DNA from: REEB426 sp964551975
GTDB lineage: Bacteria > Actinomycetota > Actinomycetes > S36-B12
Reading direction: 5' to 3'
NCBI GenBank assembly: GCA_964551975.1
Contig: CAZKFI010000095.1
Span: 1-7,177 of the forward strand
Length of the DNA stretch: 7,177 bases
Positions 5,493-7,177 of this stretch are shown here, in pieces. The notes below the pieces were generated by a model. That model made no database searches. It saw only the letters and a list, made by a program, of their open reading frames with translations, and was not told the origin of the DNA. Both the position numbers and the translations under genes were made by a program. Numbering within the stretch: the first letter of the stretch is position 1; each line of letters opens with the position of its first letter.

Positions 5493-7177
5493 CTAGGACG
5501 CCGACGTCCAACTGCGGACCTCACCCAAGGTGACCGGCATCAAGTCAGAGACGTCGACGGTGAACCGGTAAATCTTGCGGGCCCGGCGAGTGTTGTCCGG
5601 GTCGAAGAACTTCATCTTCACGTCCCAGGCGTCGGCATCTGCGCGAGCGAACGGTGACGGCTCGGTGTGCACGTCCTCGAGCTGCATGCCGGATCCGAGG
5701 GCCTCGGAGAACACGGTCGCTGCTTGGAAGGCATTCGTTGCAGCGAAGTTCAGCGCTCGATCACTCGACAGTACGCCGAGATTGCGCAGGTCGTAGTAGA
5801 CCTTGTCGAGGAACATGCGTAGGTTTGCGGCCACCGTATCGGCCTCGACCGAGGCCTTCGCGCTGGTGCTGACCGCTTGCGAAGCCTGCTCGACCAGAGC
5901 ATTGGTCTTCCACCCGTAGGCGCCACGCGGGTTCTCCAGTTGCAACACCGGCACGTGTTGGCCAGAGAACAGTCGCACAGTGCGGCCGGTGAGCCGACCG
6001 GGAATGGACACCCGCTGAATGTGGTCCTCGTCGTTCTCGGCGAGGACCTCGCCGGCGAGCATCTCGGTGAGCATCTCGTACAGGTTTGCACCGAAGGCGC
6101 CGGTCGGCTCAAGGGCGTAGATCGGGGTGAGCTCGATATTCAGCGTCCAAATCAGCGCCCGGCCCTCGTACGGATGCGTACCGAGGTAGGCCACGAGCTG
6201 GCGGGCGTCGTAAGGGTTCGGTGGCACGACGTTGCCGTCGATTTCGACTGGCGGCATCAGCTGCTTGAAGGAGTCACGGCGGGCCTCGGTCCCGAAGTCA
6301 TAGGAGATGTTGCCGAGGGCATAGACCATGCCATCTGCGTCTGGGGCGTCTGCCATCGACGGCTGCACTCCGGCACTGGCCTGGGGAGAGACGTGTCCGG
6401 TGCCCCCGCATCCGCAGGAGGGTGTGACCTCGCCGCTGTCGGCTGAGGGGACTGCGGTGGTTGTGGTCATGGCTGCCACGGCTCCTTCGACGTCGAGTCG
6501 TCCCACAAGCAGTTTCTTGCAGGCCTCTGGACTGTTTATATCGCAGGGTGATGCGGTCGCGAGCAGGAAGTCGCGAATCTTGCCACCCCGCAGGGCCGGG
6601 TCCACCGCGGCCAGCAAGGCCGCCACACCCGAGACGATCGGGGTGGCGAAGGATGTCCCGCTCATGCGGGCGAGGCCGCCCCCAGGTACCGCACCCAGGA
6701 TGCCTTCCCCTGGGGCTGTAATCCCGTTGCAGGCGTACCCGGTGCCGTAGTTGGAGAAGTCCATCGCCTGGCCAGCCTCATCCACCGCCCCCACTGCGAG
6801 CGCCGTAGTCGCGGCCGCTGGTACGTGGAGGCACTCGCAGCCGTCATTCCCGGCGGCGGCCACGAGCAGGACTCCAGCCTCGGCGCAGCGCGCCACCGCG
6901 GCATCCAGCCAGCGTTCGGCCACCCCGGTATCGGAGTACTGGCCGCCAGAGAAATTGATGATGTCAGCGCCCTCCTTGAGGGCCATCTCAATAGCCCGGG
7001 CAACCTCGAGCTGGGGCGCCTTGCCGGAGTCCAGGTTGTACACGGGGATGACGAGCCCTCGTGCCCGCGGTGCGATCCCCTCGACACCTGAGCCGGGTTG
7101 CCCGAACAGAATTGACGCGACCCTCGTGCCGTGCTCGGCCAACCGGTTCCCGGTGCGCGCCGGCCAGCGTGTGGCAC
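5493..7177 (-). CDS. PatA/PatG-type subtilisin-like (S8) RiPP maturation protease (5' partial)
   Basis: The frame is open to the right edge, so the N-terminus and the catalytic Asp lie outside; about 560 residues are visible (numbers below count from the edge). The TTG at 7142 is not the start, because it falls three codons before the catalytic His15 of AEHGTRVASILFG. The oxyanion Asn110 lies in AAAGNDGCECLHVPAA, and Ser175 in MSGTSFATPIVSG. A FSGGQYSDTG substrate-strand motif and an SCGCGGTGH linker (253-261) are typical of PatA-like proteins. From about residue 283 runs the PatG-family C-terminal region: YALGNISYDFG, AYLGTHPYEG, DRALNF, TEPSPFAR and DLMPVTLGEVRSW. The protein is clearly a paralogue of the second protease, with a similar C-terminal region. 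It is the first gene seen of a five-gene co-directional set and presumably removes or cyclises part of a precursor peptide; the exact step is inference. The GNDGCECLHVP stretch is closer to the PatA pattern than the equivalent in the second protease. Confidence 0.92.
   Translation of the reverse strand, partial: ATRWPARTGNRLAEHGTRVASILFGQPGSGVEGIAPRARGLVIPVYNLDSGKAPQLEVARAIEMALKEGADIINFSGGQYSDTGVAERWLDAAVARCAEAGVLLVAAAGNDGCECLHVPAAATTALAVGAVDEAGQAMDFSNYGTGYACNGITAPGEGILGAVPGGGLARMSGTSFATPIVSGVAALLAAVDPALRGGKIRDFLLATASPCDINSPEACKKLLVGRLDVEGAVAAMTTTTAVPSADSGEVTPSCGCGGTGHVSPQASAGVQPSMADAPDADGMVYALGNISYDFGTEARRDSFKQLMPPVEIDGNVVPPNPYDARQLVAYLGTHPYEGRALIWTLNIELTPIYALEPTGAFGANLYEMLTEMLAGEVLAENDEDHIQRVSIPGRLTGRTVRLFSGQHVPVLQLENPRGAYGWKTNALVEQASQAVSTSAKASVEADTVAANLRMFLDKVYYDLRNLGVLSSDRALNFAATNAFQAATVFSEALGSGMQLEDVHTEPSPFARADADAWDVKMKFFDPDNTRRARKIYRFTVDVSDLMPVTLGEVRSWTSAS

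Noticed and set aside
5877..6446. Plus-strand 189-residue frame opposite the first protease
   Set aside because: It lies entirely antisense to the conserved protease C-terminal region and linker, and its translation has no recognisable motif.
7140..7142. TTG as the start of the first protease
   Set aside because: It lies just before the catalytic His, so starting there would remove the catalytic Asp. The frame stays open to the window edge.

Overview
This is a GC-rich, densely coded window, apparently from a draft or metagenomic assembly, since a run of 10 N sits at 388-397. The base composition suits a high-GC bacterium. The left-hand gene pairs Ig-like and OmpA-like modules in a style familiar from Actinobacteria, so an actinobacterial source is a reasonable but unproven guess. 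No rRNA, tRNA, mobile element or CRISPR array is visible.

Layout: (1) Positions 1-578, plus strand: the 3' end of a gene for a probable surface or secreted protein with an Ig-like repeat and a C-terminal OmpA-like domain, interrupted by the N gap. (2) Positions 7177 down to 630, minus strand: five tightly packed genes that look like one operon. In order of transcription they are a PatA/PatG-type subtilisin protease (5' end outside the window), a 64-residue protein, a 147-residue protein, a second complete PatA/PatG-type protease, and a large SagB/ThcOx-type FMN-dependent azoline oxidase. Gaps between them are 13, 2 and 16 nt, and the last pair overlaps by 16 nt. The operon and the OmpA-like gene converge, with 51 nt between their stop codons.

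The five genes look like part of a cyanobactin-like (TOMM/RiPP) biosynthetic cluster. In cyanobactin pathways PatA-type proteases remove the leader of a precursor peptide, PatG-type proteases remove the follower and macrocyclise the core, and ThcOx-type oxidases turn thiazolines into thiazoles. Here two PatA/PatG-like proteases and a free-standing oxidase occur together. No YcaO cyclodehydratase and no classical Cys-containing precursor is visible, and these would have to lie upstream, beyond position 7177, or elsewhere. The most unusual features are a roughly 300-residue unassigned insertion in the oxidase, two small Cys-free genes between the proteases, and substituted motifs around the active site of the second protease.
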